NCBI GenBank assembly: GCA_040393065.1
Contig: JBEBUW010000005.1
Location: 1-64,000, forward strand
Reading direction: 5' to 3'
Source: JACCWM01 sp040393065
GTDB lineage: Bacteria > Myxococcota_A > Bradymonadia > Bradymonadales > Bradymonadaceae
DNA length: 64,000 nucleotides
The notes below the pieces were generated by a model. The model saw nothing but the letters and a program-made list of their open reading frames with translations, ran no database searches and was not told the origin of the DNA. The first letter of the stretch is position 1, and each line of letters opens with the position of its first letter. A program made the position numbers and the translations under genes. Below, piece by piece: positions 35,328 through 43,069 of this stretch.

Positions 35328-36254
35328 TTACGAACCCATCGGGTGCCAGGCCGTCTTGAATTCGACGAACGGTACGATCCAGTGCGGACTTTGCATTGTG
35401 TTGCTGGTCCATTTTTCGGCGGGAACGTCGTCGATGAACTCAACGCGTTTGACGCTCTCGGCAGCCTCGATCGTAATCGTGCGGCGCTCGTCGTCGCTGG
35501 AGCCGAAGCTGAAGATCCCGTCGACATCCATGTGGCTGCCGACGTGTTTGATGAGCTCGCTGCGCAGGCCGGTCAGGATATTGACCACGCCGCCGGGCAG
35601 ATCGCTGACGTGCAATACTTCGGCAAACTCCATCGCGATGGTCGGCGTCGAGCTGTCCACAATCACAACAGCGGTGTTGCCCGAAACGATGACAGGCGCC
35701 AGGGCCGAAACCAGTCCGAGCAGCGGAGCGTTGGGCGGCGCAAGAATAGCGACTACGCCGGTTGCCTCGGGCATCGTGAAGTTAAAATGCGAAGAAGCCA
35801 CGGGATTGGTCGCGCTGAAAAGCTGCACGAACTTGTCGGCCATGCCTGCGTACCAGAGCAAGCGATCGATGGCGGCGCTGACTTCGCTTTCAGCCGCAGC
35901 CGACTTGTAGCCAGCCTGCTGCACCAGGATCGATTCAAAACCGGCGCGGCGGCCCTCGAGCATTTCCGCCATGCGGTACAGAATCTGACCACGATTGAAT
36001 GCCGTGCGCGCTGCCCAGCCGCCCTGCGCTGCGCGCGCGGCGACCACAGAGTTACGAAAATCCTTTCGCGAGGCCCGGCAGATGTTCGCCACGAATTCTC
36101 CCTTATGGTTGGTCGCCGTCAGATAGTGCCCGCTTTCGGTGCGCGGGAAATTGCCGCCGATGTAGAGCTTGTAGGTTTTTTGCACACGCAGGCGCGGCGA
36201 TGGGTTGGTTTTTTCAGACTTGGAAGAAGGTGTCTTCGTTACATTTTCAGCCAT
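35328..36254 (-). CDS. Truncated aldehyde dehydrogenase-like protein (N-terminal cofactor-binding part only)
   Basis: A 308-residue protein with the N-terminal region and part of the cofactor domain of the aldehyde dehydrogenase fold: YKLYIGGNFPRTESG, ATGVVAILAPPNAPLLG and LPGGVVNILTG. It ends where a full enzyme would have the catalytic glutamate and cysteine, and those motifs are absent. It cannot be a standard dehydrogenase; a structural partner for the upstream full-length enzyme is one option. It starts one base after the stop of the full-length gene (TGA-A-ATG), so translation is probably coupled. I see no frameshift that would restore the rest. Confidence 0.8.
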   Translation of the reverse strand: MAENVTKTPSSKSEKTNPSPRLRVQKTYKLYIGGNFPRTESGHYLTATNHKGEFVANICRASRKDFRNSVVAARAAQGGWAARTAFNRGQILYRMAEMLEGRRAGFESILVQQAGYKSAAAESEVSAAIDRLLWYAGMADKFVQLFSATNPVASSHFNFTMPEATGVVAILAPPNAPLLGLVSALAPVIVSGNTAVVIVDSSTPTIAMEFAEVLHVSDLPGGVVNILTGLRSELIKHVGSHMDVDGIFSFGSSDDERRTITIEAAESVKRVEFIDDVPAEKWTSNTMQSPHWIVPFVEFKTAWHPMGS

Positions 36255-36255
36255 T

Positions 36256-37731
36256 TCAGCGTACCTCCAGGTAAGACAACAGACCGTGGACGCCGCCTTC
36301 GCGGCCAAATCCGCTTTCTTTGTAGCCGCCAAACGGGCTGGACGGGTCAAACTTATTGTACGAGTTGCCCCAGACGATACCGGCTTTGAGCTGGCCGGCG
36401 ACCTTGAACAGCTTGCTGCCTTTTTCGGTCCACACGCCGCAACCCAGGCCGTAGGGCGTGTTGTTGGCTTTGGCGACGGCTTCTTCCGGCGTGCGGAAGG
36501 TCAGGACGGACAAAACCGGTCCGAAAATCTCTTCGCGCGCAATGCGGTGCGAGGGCGTCACGCCGGTGAAAAACGTCGGTGCAAAGAAAAATCCCTTGTC
36601 CGGCAACACACAGCGGCTTTCGTGCTTCACGGCGCCTTCTTCCTCGCCGATGGCGACCATCTCGCGGATGCGGGTAAGCTGGGCGGCGGAGTTGATCGCG
36701 CCGACGTCGGTGTTTTTGTCGAGCGGATCTCCCACGCGCAGCGTCGAAATCCGATGCTTGAGCTTTTCGATGACGACATCGGCGATGTTTTCCTGCACGA
36801 GCAGGCGCGAACCTGCGCAGCAGACATGGCCCTGGTTGAAGTAAATGCCTTTGACGACACCTTCCACTGCCTGATCAATCGCGGCGTCATCGAACACGAT
36901 GTTTGCGCCCTTGCCGCCAAGCTCCAGCGTGAGTTTTTTGCGGCTTCCGGCAATCGCGCGCTGGATGTTTTTGCCCACGGTGGTTGAGCCGGTGAACGCG
37001 ATTTTGTTGATGTCCGGGTGATTCACAATCGCCGCGCCCGTTGAGCCTGCGCCGTGTACGAAGTTCACCACGCCCGGCGGCAAGTCGGCTTCCTGAATGA
37101 TCTCGGCCAGGAACATCGCGCTGAGCGGCGTGGTTTCGGCCGGCTTCAGCACCACGGTGTTTCCGGCAGCCAGGGCCGGCGCGATTTTCCAGGCGGCCAT
37201 CAGCAATGGAAAATTCCAGGGAATGATCTGGCCCGCGACGCCGAGCGACGAAACCTCCGAGCCCGGAAACGCATACTGCAGCTTGTCGGCCCAGCCTGCG
37301 TAGTAAAAGAAGTGCGCGGCGGCCAGTGGCACGTCAAAATCGCGCGATTCCTTGATCGGCTTTCCGCCGTTCATCGTTTCCACAATCGCGAGTTCGCGTG
37401 CGCGCTCCTGCATCAGCCGGGCGATGCGGTAGATGTATTTGGCGCGCTCCTGGCCGCTCATCGGCTTCCAGTATTTTTCGTACGCTTTGCGCGCAGCCGC
37501 CACGGCCTCGGCCACGGCTTTGTCGTCGGCCGTCGGCAGCTCCGACAACACCTCTTCGGTCGCCGGATTGATCGTCTGGAAGTAGTTCTCGCCTTCGACA
37601 AACTTGTTGTTAATAAAATGTCCGTAACGCGGCTTGATAATGACGTTGCTGGCCGATTCTATGGACGGCGAATAGTCCCACAGATTGCCAAACAACAGGT
37701 CGCGAACCGAGTTAGATTCAGGTTTACTCAT
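36256..37731 (-). CDS. Aldehyde dehydrogenase (NAD(P)-dependent, betaine-aldehyde type)
   Basis: A full aldehyde dehydrogenase (491 residues). The cofactor-binding motif FTGSTTVGKNIQ, the general-base region LELGGKGAN with its glutamate, and the catalytic cysteine in FNQGHVCCAGSRL are present, as is a C-terminal SPFGGYKESGFGREGG. The true substrate is unknown. Since deoC lies just upstream, oxidation of the acetaldehyde released from deoxyribose-5-phosphate is a reasonable role. The ATG at 37731 has GGGAGAG close upstream; the ORF frame extends 60 bases further. Confidence 0.88.
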   Translation of the reverse strand: MSKPESNSVRDLLFGNLWDYSPSIESASNVIIKPRYGHFINNKFVEGENYFQTINPATEEVLSELPTADDKAVAEAVAAARKAYEKYWKPMSGQERAKYIYRIARLMQERARELAIVETMNGGKPIKESRDFDVPLAAAHFFYYAGWADKLQYAFPGSEVSSLGVAGQIIPWNFPLLMAAWKIAPALAAGNTVVLKPAETTPLSAMFLAEIIQEADLPPGVVNFVHGAGSTGAAIVNHPDINKIAFTGSTTVGKNIQRAIAGSRKKLTLELGGKGANIVFDDAAIDQAVEGVVKGIYFNQGHVCCAGSRLLVQENIADVVIEKLKHRISTLRVGDPLDKNTDVGAINSAAQLTRIREMVAIGEEEGAVKHESRCVLPDKGFFFAPTFFTGVTPSHRIAREEIFGPVLSVLTFRTPEEAVAKANNTPYGLGCGVWTEKGSKLFKVAGQLKAGIVWGNSYNKFDPSSPFGGYKESGFGREGGVHGLLSYLEVR

Positions 37732-37794
37732 CCGACTCTCCCTATTTCTTTTGTAGCGATAATGTTGAGAATTTTTGCGTTCGGCGCACAAACG

Positions 37795-38688
37795 TCAGCT
37801 CATGCTCAGATAACGTTCGGAGTGATAACGGCCAGTCTGCGCCTTTTCGAGTTGCAAAAGCACATCGTTGAGCAGAGAGGACGCGCCAAAGCGGAACCAG
37901 TTCGGATCGAGCCAGGCATCGCCGAGCGTTTCCTTGACCATGACCAGATAATGCAGCGCCTGTTTGGAGTGGCGGATGCCGCCGGCGGGTTTCATGCCGA
38001 CCATTTTTCCGGTTTTCAGATAGTGATCGCGAATCGTTTCCAGCATCACCAGCGTCACCGGCATGGTCGCCGCGGGAGTCACTTTCCCGGTTGACGTCTT
38101 GATAAAATGCGCGCCGGCATCGATCGCAATCTGGCTCGCCAAACGCACATTATCCAGCGTCTGCAACTCGCCAGTTTCCAGAATTACCTTGAGGTGCGCC
38201 GGGCCGCAGGCTTCCACGGTGGCCGCGACTTCATCAAAGATTTTCCCGTACTCGCCGGCCAGAAACTCGCCGCGACTGATCACCATGTCGATCTCGTCGG
38301 CGCCGGCATCGACCGTGCGCTTCACTTCGTCGATTCGCTCGGCCAGGCTGGCCTGTCCGCTGGGGAAGTAGGTGGCCACGGCCGCAACGTTGATGCCCGT
38401 ACCGGCAAGCTCGCGTTTGGCGACCGGAACCATCGTCGGATATACGCACACCGCAGCAACGGGCGGGCAGCCCGAGCCCGGTTCACGCGCTTTTCTACAG
38501 AGCATTTCGACCTTGCCCGGCGTATCCGAGCCTTCCAGCGTCGTCAGGTCGATCATCTGCGCGACCATTTTCAGACCGGCCAATTTGGACTCGGTTTTGA
38601 TGCTGCGGGTGGTGAACGATGCAGCGCGCTCCTCGACCGAAATCTGGTCGACCGAAGGCACACGTGGAACTTGATAATTAGCTGGCAT
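37795..38688 (-). CDS. deoC: Deoxyribose-phosphate aldolase
   Basis: Class I aldolase that splits 2-deoxyribose-5-phosphate into glyceraldehyde-3-phosphate and acetaldehyde in deoxynucleoside breakdown. The Schiff-base lysine lies in HFIKTSTGK; AAVCVYPTMV and MKPAGGIRHSKQAL are family motifs. At 297 residues it is longer than the compact bacterial enzymes and resembles the longer group. It is the first gene of the operon deoC-ALDH-ALDH fragment-tmk. Confidence 0.92.
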   Translation of the reverse strand: MPANYQVPRVPSVDQISVEERAASFTTRSIKTESKLAGLKMVAQMIDLTTLEGSDTPGKVEMLCRKAREPGSGCPPVAAVCVYPTMVPVAKRELAGTGINVAAVATYFPSGQASLAERIDEVKRTVDAGADEIDMVISRGEFLAGEYGKIFDEVAATVEACGPAHLKVILETGELQTLDNVRLASQIAIDAGAHFIKTSTGKVTPAATMPVTLVMLETIRDHYLKTGKMVGMKPAGGIRHSKQALHYLVMVKETLGDAWLDPNWFRFGASSLLNDVLLQLEKAQTGRYHSERYLSMS

Positions 38689-38873
38689 TTCATGTCCTTA
38701 GAAACGAAGTTTTTGCCACAGGGCTGTTGCGCGCCGCACTCTAGCTCAGTCCTTGCATTCAAACAACTGGGGCGGTGGTCCTAATTCGACGGGGGCTTTG
38801 CACCGCCCGATGTAGGACTCGCCGCACGTGCGGGATTTTGTGGGCCGGGGCATTTGAGGGGGGACCGCTTTGG

Positions 38874-39050
38874 ATGAGCAGGTGCGTGATTTCGGGTCGC
38901 CTTCAAAGGCCATGCACGCAGGGTGCGAGGCCGGGAAAGTGGCGTGTTGTAAGGCCGAAAGAGGTGTTGAGCCCCGAAATGATGGTGGGTCGTGGAGGGG
39001 AAATCATGTGTGCGGGTGTCGTGGGGATTTGGATGAGTTGTCGAGTGAAT
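38874..39050. repeat. Long dispersed repeat, copy 1 (diverged)
   Basis: The first of three copies of a longer repeat. It has a header (GAGCAGGTGCGTGATTTCGG) and then the body starting CATGCACGCAGGGTGC at 38911. It shares with copy 3 the blocks GGGAAAGTGGCGTG, TTGAGCCCCGAAATGATGG and TGGGTCGTGGAGGGGAAAT. No convincing gene: the short open frames across it change between copies. Confidence 0.75.
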
Positions 39051-39089
39051 GAGGGGGGGCCCCGGGCCGACATCGTCATGACCACCACA

Positions 39090-39436
39090 GGTTTTTCTCT
39101 CCGAAAACGAGAAACACCTCTAAACTCCTTCCACCACACGTTTCTCAAACGAGAATCGCACCGCAAACCTCTCCAACCCACGATTTCCCAACGAGAAACG
39201 CATCCGTTTGCTCTCGGAACACGGTTTTTCCATGAGAAACCTCTTCTTGATCCCTCTGCACGCGTTTCTTGTTCAACATTCACGTCCCAGGGCCCTCAGA
39301 ACACGTTTCTCATTTAAGAATCACGACCCCAAGCTCTCAGAACACGTTTCTCATTCAAGAATCACGTCCCAGGGCCCTCAGAACACGTTTCTCGCTCAAA
39401 AATCGCCCTCCAAGACCTCTTGCACACGTTTCTCGC
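39090..39436. repeat. Array B: about eight degenerate 41-42 bp tandem repeats
   Basis: A tandem array whose units start near 39107, 39149, 39191, 39232, 39273, 39314, 39355 and 39396. The period is 41 bp, with 42 bp in the first two. The core is CTCAG-A-ACACGTTTCTC. The first units contain an inverted pair CGTTTCTC and GAGAAACG across the unit junction (for example near 39139-39157). The period and the core match array A at 26860-27271, so the two are probably the same family. It lies between copies 1 and 2 of the longer repeat and is not in a gene. Confidence 0.82.
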
Positions 39437-39499
39437 TAAAACCCGACGCCCGAAAGTTTCCCATATCCGGAGATGTGTTGATGGATGAGGCTAACCGAC

Positions 39500-39624
39500 C
39501 ATGCACGCAGGGTGCAAGGCCGGGAAAGTGGCGTGGTGTAAGGCTGACAGAGGGTTTGAGCCCCGAAATGATGGTGGGTCGTGGAGGGGAAATCGGGGGT
39601 GTGGTGAGTGATGGCGAGGGGGGT
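39500..39624. repeat. Long dispersed repeat, copy 2
   Basis: The body of the repeat (CATGCACGCAGGGTGCAAGG to GAGTGATGGCGAGGGGGG) with only a partial header before it. It is 160 bp upstream of copy 3 and differs from it by about 3 bases over about 124. It contains CCCCGA and TCGGGG as a possible dyad around a 27-base interval. Confidence 0.8.
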
Positions 39625-39625
39625 G

Positions 39626-39785
39626 AGCTGGTGTGTGATTTCGGGTGGCCTTTAATGGCTATGCACGCAGGGTGCAAGGTCGGGAAAGTGGCGTGGTGTA
39701 AGGCTGAAAGAGGGTTTGAGCCCCGAAATGATGGTGGGTCGTGGAGGGGAAATCGGGGGTGTGGTGAGTGATGGCGAGGGGGGGC
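39626..39785. repeat. Long dispersed repeat, copy 3
   Basis: The full unit: header GAGCTGGTGTGTGATTTCGG, then the body from 39660. It ends just before the stop of the DUF2795-like gene at 39793. Near-identity with copy 2 suggests recent duplication or gene conversion. Confidence 0.8.
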
Positions 39786-39792
39786 TGGAAAA

Positions 39793-40164
39793 TCAGTGGT
39801 CGGGGTTGTGGTGAGGGGGGATGTCGCGGACGTTGCGGCTGCCGGAGTCTTGAGGAGCAGGTGTGCCCTGGCGAAGTCCGGTGAGGTCCGGGTTTTCGTG
39901 GGGTTCGGAGGATTCGGCGCGTGATTGTTCTTGTTTGGTCGGGACGCGTTGTGTACCGCCGGTGAAGTGGTCGAGGACGTCGCGGAGGTCTTGATAGTCG
40001 CGGTCGGGCAATTTTTCGAGGGTGGAGAGGATAGATGGCTCGAGCTGATTGGAGCGGGCAACCTGGAGAATGGTAGATTTATCGGCGGGAAAATCGACGG
40101 CTTCGAGAGCGGTGCTGAGCTGGCCGGAGAACTCGGCGAAGTCGCCTGGATGATTCTGTGCCAT
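39793..40164 (-). CDS. DUF2795-like small protein
   Basis: A 123-residue protein. The N-terminal two-thirds read like the small helical DUF2795 family (FPADKSTILQVARSN and LPDRDYQDLRDVLDHF). The tail is hydrophilic and Pro/Gln-rich. I prefer the ATG at 40164 (MAQNHPGDF); an ATG 30 bases upstream is in frame. The family has no settled function. The family call is from memory of the pattern, so moderate confidence. Confidence 0.6.
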   Translation of the reverse strand: MAQNHPGDFAEFSGQLSTALEAVDFPADKSTILQVARSNQLEPSILSTLEKLPDRDYQDLRDVLDHFTGGTQRVPTKQEQSRAESSEPHENPDLTGLRQGTPAPQDSGSRNVRDIPPHHNPDH

Positions 40165-40506
40165 GATGAAATCCTGGGTCTTGGGAGAAGTCATGGTTCA
40201 GGGCTGTCTGTGGACACGACTGCCGGTGGTTCGGCATTGAATGTAGTATGGGCGTGAGTAAATCAAAGAGATTCGGTGCGTAAAAAAGGCGGTTTTCGGG
40301 CGGTTTGGGCAGGAAAAAGGCATAAACCGGGTGATTCTACGGCAATTTCGTGGAAAAAATTTGCCTCCTGATCCGTGAGACTCTATAAAGTCAATTGTGT
40401 GGGCGCGGCTGTCGGGCTTTGGTTGCTTTATCTATGTGGTCACACGGATTTACGGCACATTTTTTAGTGTCGGCACTTACTGGATGCATCAGTGGAGGAT
40501 TTTACG
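40165..40506. other. Intergenic region between divergent small genes
   Basis: About 340 bases without a supported gene. It must hold promoters for both flanking genes. A GTGGAGGA ribosome binding site at 40492-40499 belongs to the next gene. No repeat or strong hairpin noticed. Confidence 0.4.
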
Positions 40507-40851
40507 TTGAGTAATGATAAATACAAACAGACCCGGACGACCACGACCACTACGACCACGACCGAGCGTGAGGCTACGCAGGGCGGACAATCGTTGGATA
40601 TATTGTCGCCGCAGGAAGAAAAGGTTTTGCGCATGCACCACGGTTTGAGCGAGGGAGACGACCACGTATTGAAGTTTGCCGTGGGCGCCAGTGAGGAAAC
40701 TCGGGTAAAACTTGCAATGATCGAACAGTTTTTGATCGAGAGCATGAAAGCGCAGCCAATGCAGGGAAGTGTGATGATCGAAGAGGACGTGGAGCTGGCT
40801 GATAGCGCCGCAAAACAGTCGATTATTGCGCGTTTGCTCGATAAATCCTGA
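40507..40851 (+). CDS. Small protein resembling a degenerate sigma-factor region 4
   Basis: A 114-residue protein starting at a TTG preceded by GGAGGA (an in-frame GTG lies 15 bases upstream, overlapping that site). A Thr-rich, highly hydrophilic N-terminus of about 20 residues precedes LSPQEEKVLRMHHGL, close to sigma region 4.1 (LPPREEKVLRMRFGI). The next part, EETRVKLAMIEQFLIESM, aligns with the region 4.2 helix-turn-helix VTRERIRQIEAKALRKL but lacks most DNA-contact residues. No other sigma regions are present. It may interact with RNA polymerase without binding DNA, but that is inference. Confidence 0.6.
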   Translation: MSNDKYKQTRTTTTTTTTTEREATQGGQSLDILSPQEEKVLRMHHGLSEGDDHVLKFAVGASEETRVKLAMIEQFLIESMKAQPMQGSVMIEEDVELADSAAKQSIIARLLDKS

Positions 40852-40974
40852 ACAAAGTCTGAGAAATCGTCGGTAAATCAAGCGGTGAGCGTGACTGCCC
40901 GCTAGACCTCTCCATTTCGCTCTGGTAACGTCCCCGCGCGTTGACCAGGGCGCGTTTTTTTCTTGGGAGAGGTC

Positions 40975-42534
40975 ATGTTTACGAAAGTATTGATTGCCAA
41001 TCGCGGCGAAATCGCCGTTCGAATTATTCGCTCGTTGAAAGAGCTGGGGATCCGCAGTGTTGCGGTTTATTCCGAAGCAGACCGCCGTGCTTTGCATGTA
41101 CGGATGGCCGACGAAGCGTATTGCGTGGGGCCGGCGCCCAGCGCCGAGAGCTATTTGAAAAGCGATGTGATTTTGGAAATCGCTAAGAAAAGTGGCGCGC
41201 AGGCCATTCATCCGGGCTATGGTTTCTTGAGTGAAAACGCAGAGTTTGCGACGCAGTGCGCCGAAGCCGGGATTGTTTTCATCGGGCCGCCGCCGGCTGC
41301 GATTGATGCGATGGGCGAAAAAACGCGCGCGCGCCAGTTGATGCTGGAGGCCGGCGTTCCGCTGGTTCCCGGCACCCAGGAAGCCATTGAAGATGTGGCC
41401 GTGATCAAAAAACTCGCCGATGAAATGGGTTTTCCGGTGTTGGTCAAGGCAGCGGCCGGTGGTGGCGGCAAGGGCATGCGGCGAGTGGATCGGCCGGAAG
41501 ATCTGGAGGCTGCGTTTGTTGGTGCCCGGCGTGAAGCACTCAGTGCGTTTGGAAACGGCGCGGTGTACCTGGAAAAATATGTGGTCCATCCCAAGCACGT
41601 AGAAATTCAGGTGCTGGCTGATACGCATGGCAATGTCGTGCATTTGTTTGAGCGCGATTGTTCGGTGCAGCGTCGTCATCAGAAAATTATTGAAGAAGCG
41701 CCGTGTCCGGTGCTGAGCGAGGAAGTTCGCCAGAAGATGGGCGCGGTTGCGGTGAAGGCGGCGAAGGCCGTGGGTTATGTGGGCGCGGGAACGCTGGAGT
41801 TTTTGCTCGATGCGGACCAGAATTTTTATTTTCTGGAAATGAATACGCGCCTGCAGGTCGAGCATCCGATTACGGAAATGATTACCGGGCTTGATCTGGT
41901 GCGCTGGCAGCTCAAGATTGCGGCCGGCGAGCGGTTGTCGTTCGGGCAAGAAGATGTGAAGCGGCGTGGGGCGGCGATTGAGTGTCGGATTTACGCCGAA
42001 GATCCGGACGGTGGATTTATGCCGTGCCCGGGTGAATTGAAGTATGTGCAGGAGCCGGCCGGGCCGGGCGTGCGCGTGGATAGCGGCGTGTATTCGGGTT
42101 CGGAAGTGACAGTGTTTTATGATCCGATGATCGCGAAATTGATTGTGTGGGGCGAAGATCGCGAGCATGCGATTGCGCGGATGCGGCGCGCGCTGCGTGA
42201 ATACGTGGTGTATGGCATCAAGACCAACGTCGCGTTTCATGATGAAGTGTTGGCCGATGAAGGCTTTGTGCGCGGCGACTATGACACGGAGTTTGTGCCG
42301 GTGATGCTTGCCGCGAGGGAAGCGGCGGCTGCGGAAGAAAACCAGGCCGGAGCGCAAGAGGACGTGGATTTTGCGGAGATTGCGGCTGTCATTGCTGCGC
42401 ATCGTCGTGATGAGGCCATTGCGCTGGCAGGTAGCGGTACTTCAGCAAGTGGCCAGGCCGCTGCGAGCGATGGACAATCGGAGAAAAGCCGGTGGAAGAG
42501 CCTGGGGCGTTTTCGGCAACTGAATCATCTGTGA
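40975..42534 (+). CDS. Acyl-CoA carboxylase biotin carboxylase subunit
   Basis: ATP-dependent biotin carboxylase (519 residues) that carboxylates the biotin on the carrier protein encoded next. FTKVLIANRGEIAVRIIR is the N-terminal signature, the ATP-grasp glycine-rich loop is AAAGGGGKGMRRV, and EMNTRLQVEHPITEMITG holds the catalytic site. A low-complexity C-terminal tail of about 70 residues is extra compared with AccC. Acetyl- and propionyl-CoA carboxylases share this subunit type; the mutase gene nearby favours propionyl-CoA. The ATG at 40975 aligns with the family start; the frame is open 12 bases upstream. Confidence 0.88.
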   Translation: MFTKVLIANRGEIAVRIIRSLKELGIRSVAVYSEADRRALHVRMADEAYCVGPAPSAESYLKSDVILEIAKKSGAQAIHPGYGFLSENAEFATQCAEAGIVFIGPPPAAIDAMGEKTRARQLMLEAGVPLVPGTQEAIEDVAVIKKLADEMGFPVLVKAAAGGGGKGMRRVDRPEDLEAAFVGARREALSAFGNGAVYLEKYVVHPKHVEIQVLADTHGNVVHLFERDCSVQRRHQKIIEEAPCPVLSEEVRQKMGAVAVKAAKAVGYVGAGTLEFLLDADQNFYFLEMNTRLQVEHPITEMITGLDLVRWQLKIAAGERLSFGQEDVKRRGAAIECRIYAEDPDGGFMPCPGELKYVQEPAGPGVRVDSGVYSGSEVTVFYDPMIAKLIVWGEDREHAIARMRRALREYVVYGIKTNVAFHDEVLADEGFVRGDYDTEFVPVMLAAREAAAAEENQAGAQEDVDFAEIAAVIAAHRRDEAIALAGSGTSASGQAAASDGQSEKSRWKSLGRFRQLNHL

Positions 42535-42541
42535 GGATAGC

Positions 42542-43066
42542 ATGAATCGTCAGACCAGTTATTTTGTGACATCGGAAACAGGTGAAGAGCGCCGTTTTGA
42601 GGTGGAGACGCTTGCGGATGGGCGCTATCGGGTGCGCACGCCGGAAGGGAAGGTGCTGGAAGTGGATGCGTTTTCAGCGCAGCCGGGCCAGCTTCATTTG
42701 TTGAGTGAGAATCGCTCGCTGGACGCGGATGTGCGCAGCGAGGGCAGTGAATATCAGGTGCAGATTTCCGGGCAGGTGCGTGAGATTTCTGTACTGAATG
42801 AACGTCAAAAGCGCATGCAGGCGGCTGGCGTAGGCGTGAAAAAGGCGGCCGGGCCGCAGCTTACGAGTCCGATGGCAGGCAAGATCGTGGCGGTCATGGC
42901 TTCTGCCGGCGCAGAGGTCAAAGAAGGCCAGACGATCGTGATCATTGAAGCGATGAAAATGGAAAACGACATCAAGGCGCACCGCGACGGCGTGATCGAG
43001 AGCTTTGGTGTGGCGGAAGGCCAGCTTGTGGAAGTCGGCGACGTGCTCGTAACGATCGAGGATTAA
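42542..43066 (+). CDS. Biotin carboxyl carrier protein
   Basis: A 174-residue carrier. The biotin-attachment motif EAMKMEND is in the C-terminal biotinyl domain (lysine between the two methionines), with SPMAGKIVAVMASAGAEVKEG in front. The N-terminal 90 residues form a separate beta-rich domain. It starts 7 bases after the biotin carboxylase gene and ends 3 bases before the mutase gene, so the three form an operon. The carboxyltransferase subunit is not nearby. Confidence 0.88.
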   Translation: MNRQTSYFVTSETGEERRFEVETLADGRYRVRTPEGKVLEVDAFSAQPGQLHLLSENRSLDADVRSEGSEYQVQISGQVREISVLNERQKRMQAAGVGVKKAAGPQLTSPMAGKIVAVMASAGAEVKEGQTIVIIEAMKMENDIKAHRDGVIESFGVAEGQLVEVGDVLVTIED

Positions 43067-43069
43067 GGT

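Noticed and set aside
39090..39436. CRISPR array
   Set aside because: Units have no identical direct repeat with unique spacers; conservation is spread and degenerate, and no cas gene is present.
38870..39771. Short open frames across the long repeats and array B
   Set aside because: Each copy of the repeat is read in a different frame context and array B shifts frame every unit; no site or family supports a gene.
40489..42402. A 637-residue reverse-strand frame opposite the biotin carboxylase gene
   Set aside because: The forward gene is a well-supported biotin carboxylase; the antisense frame has no motif and overlaps two unrelated forward genes.
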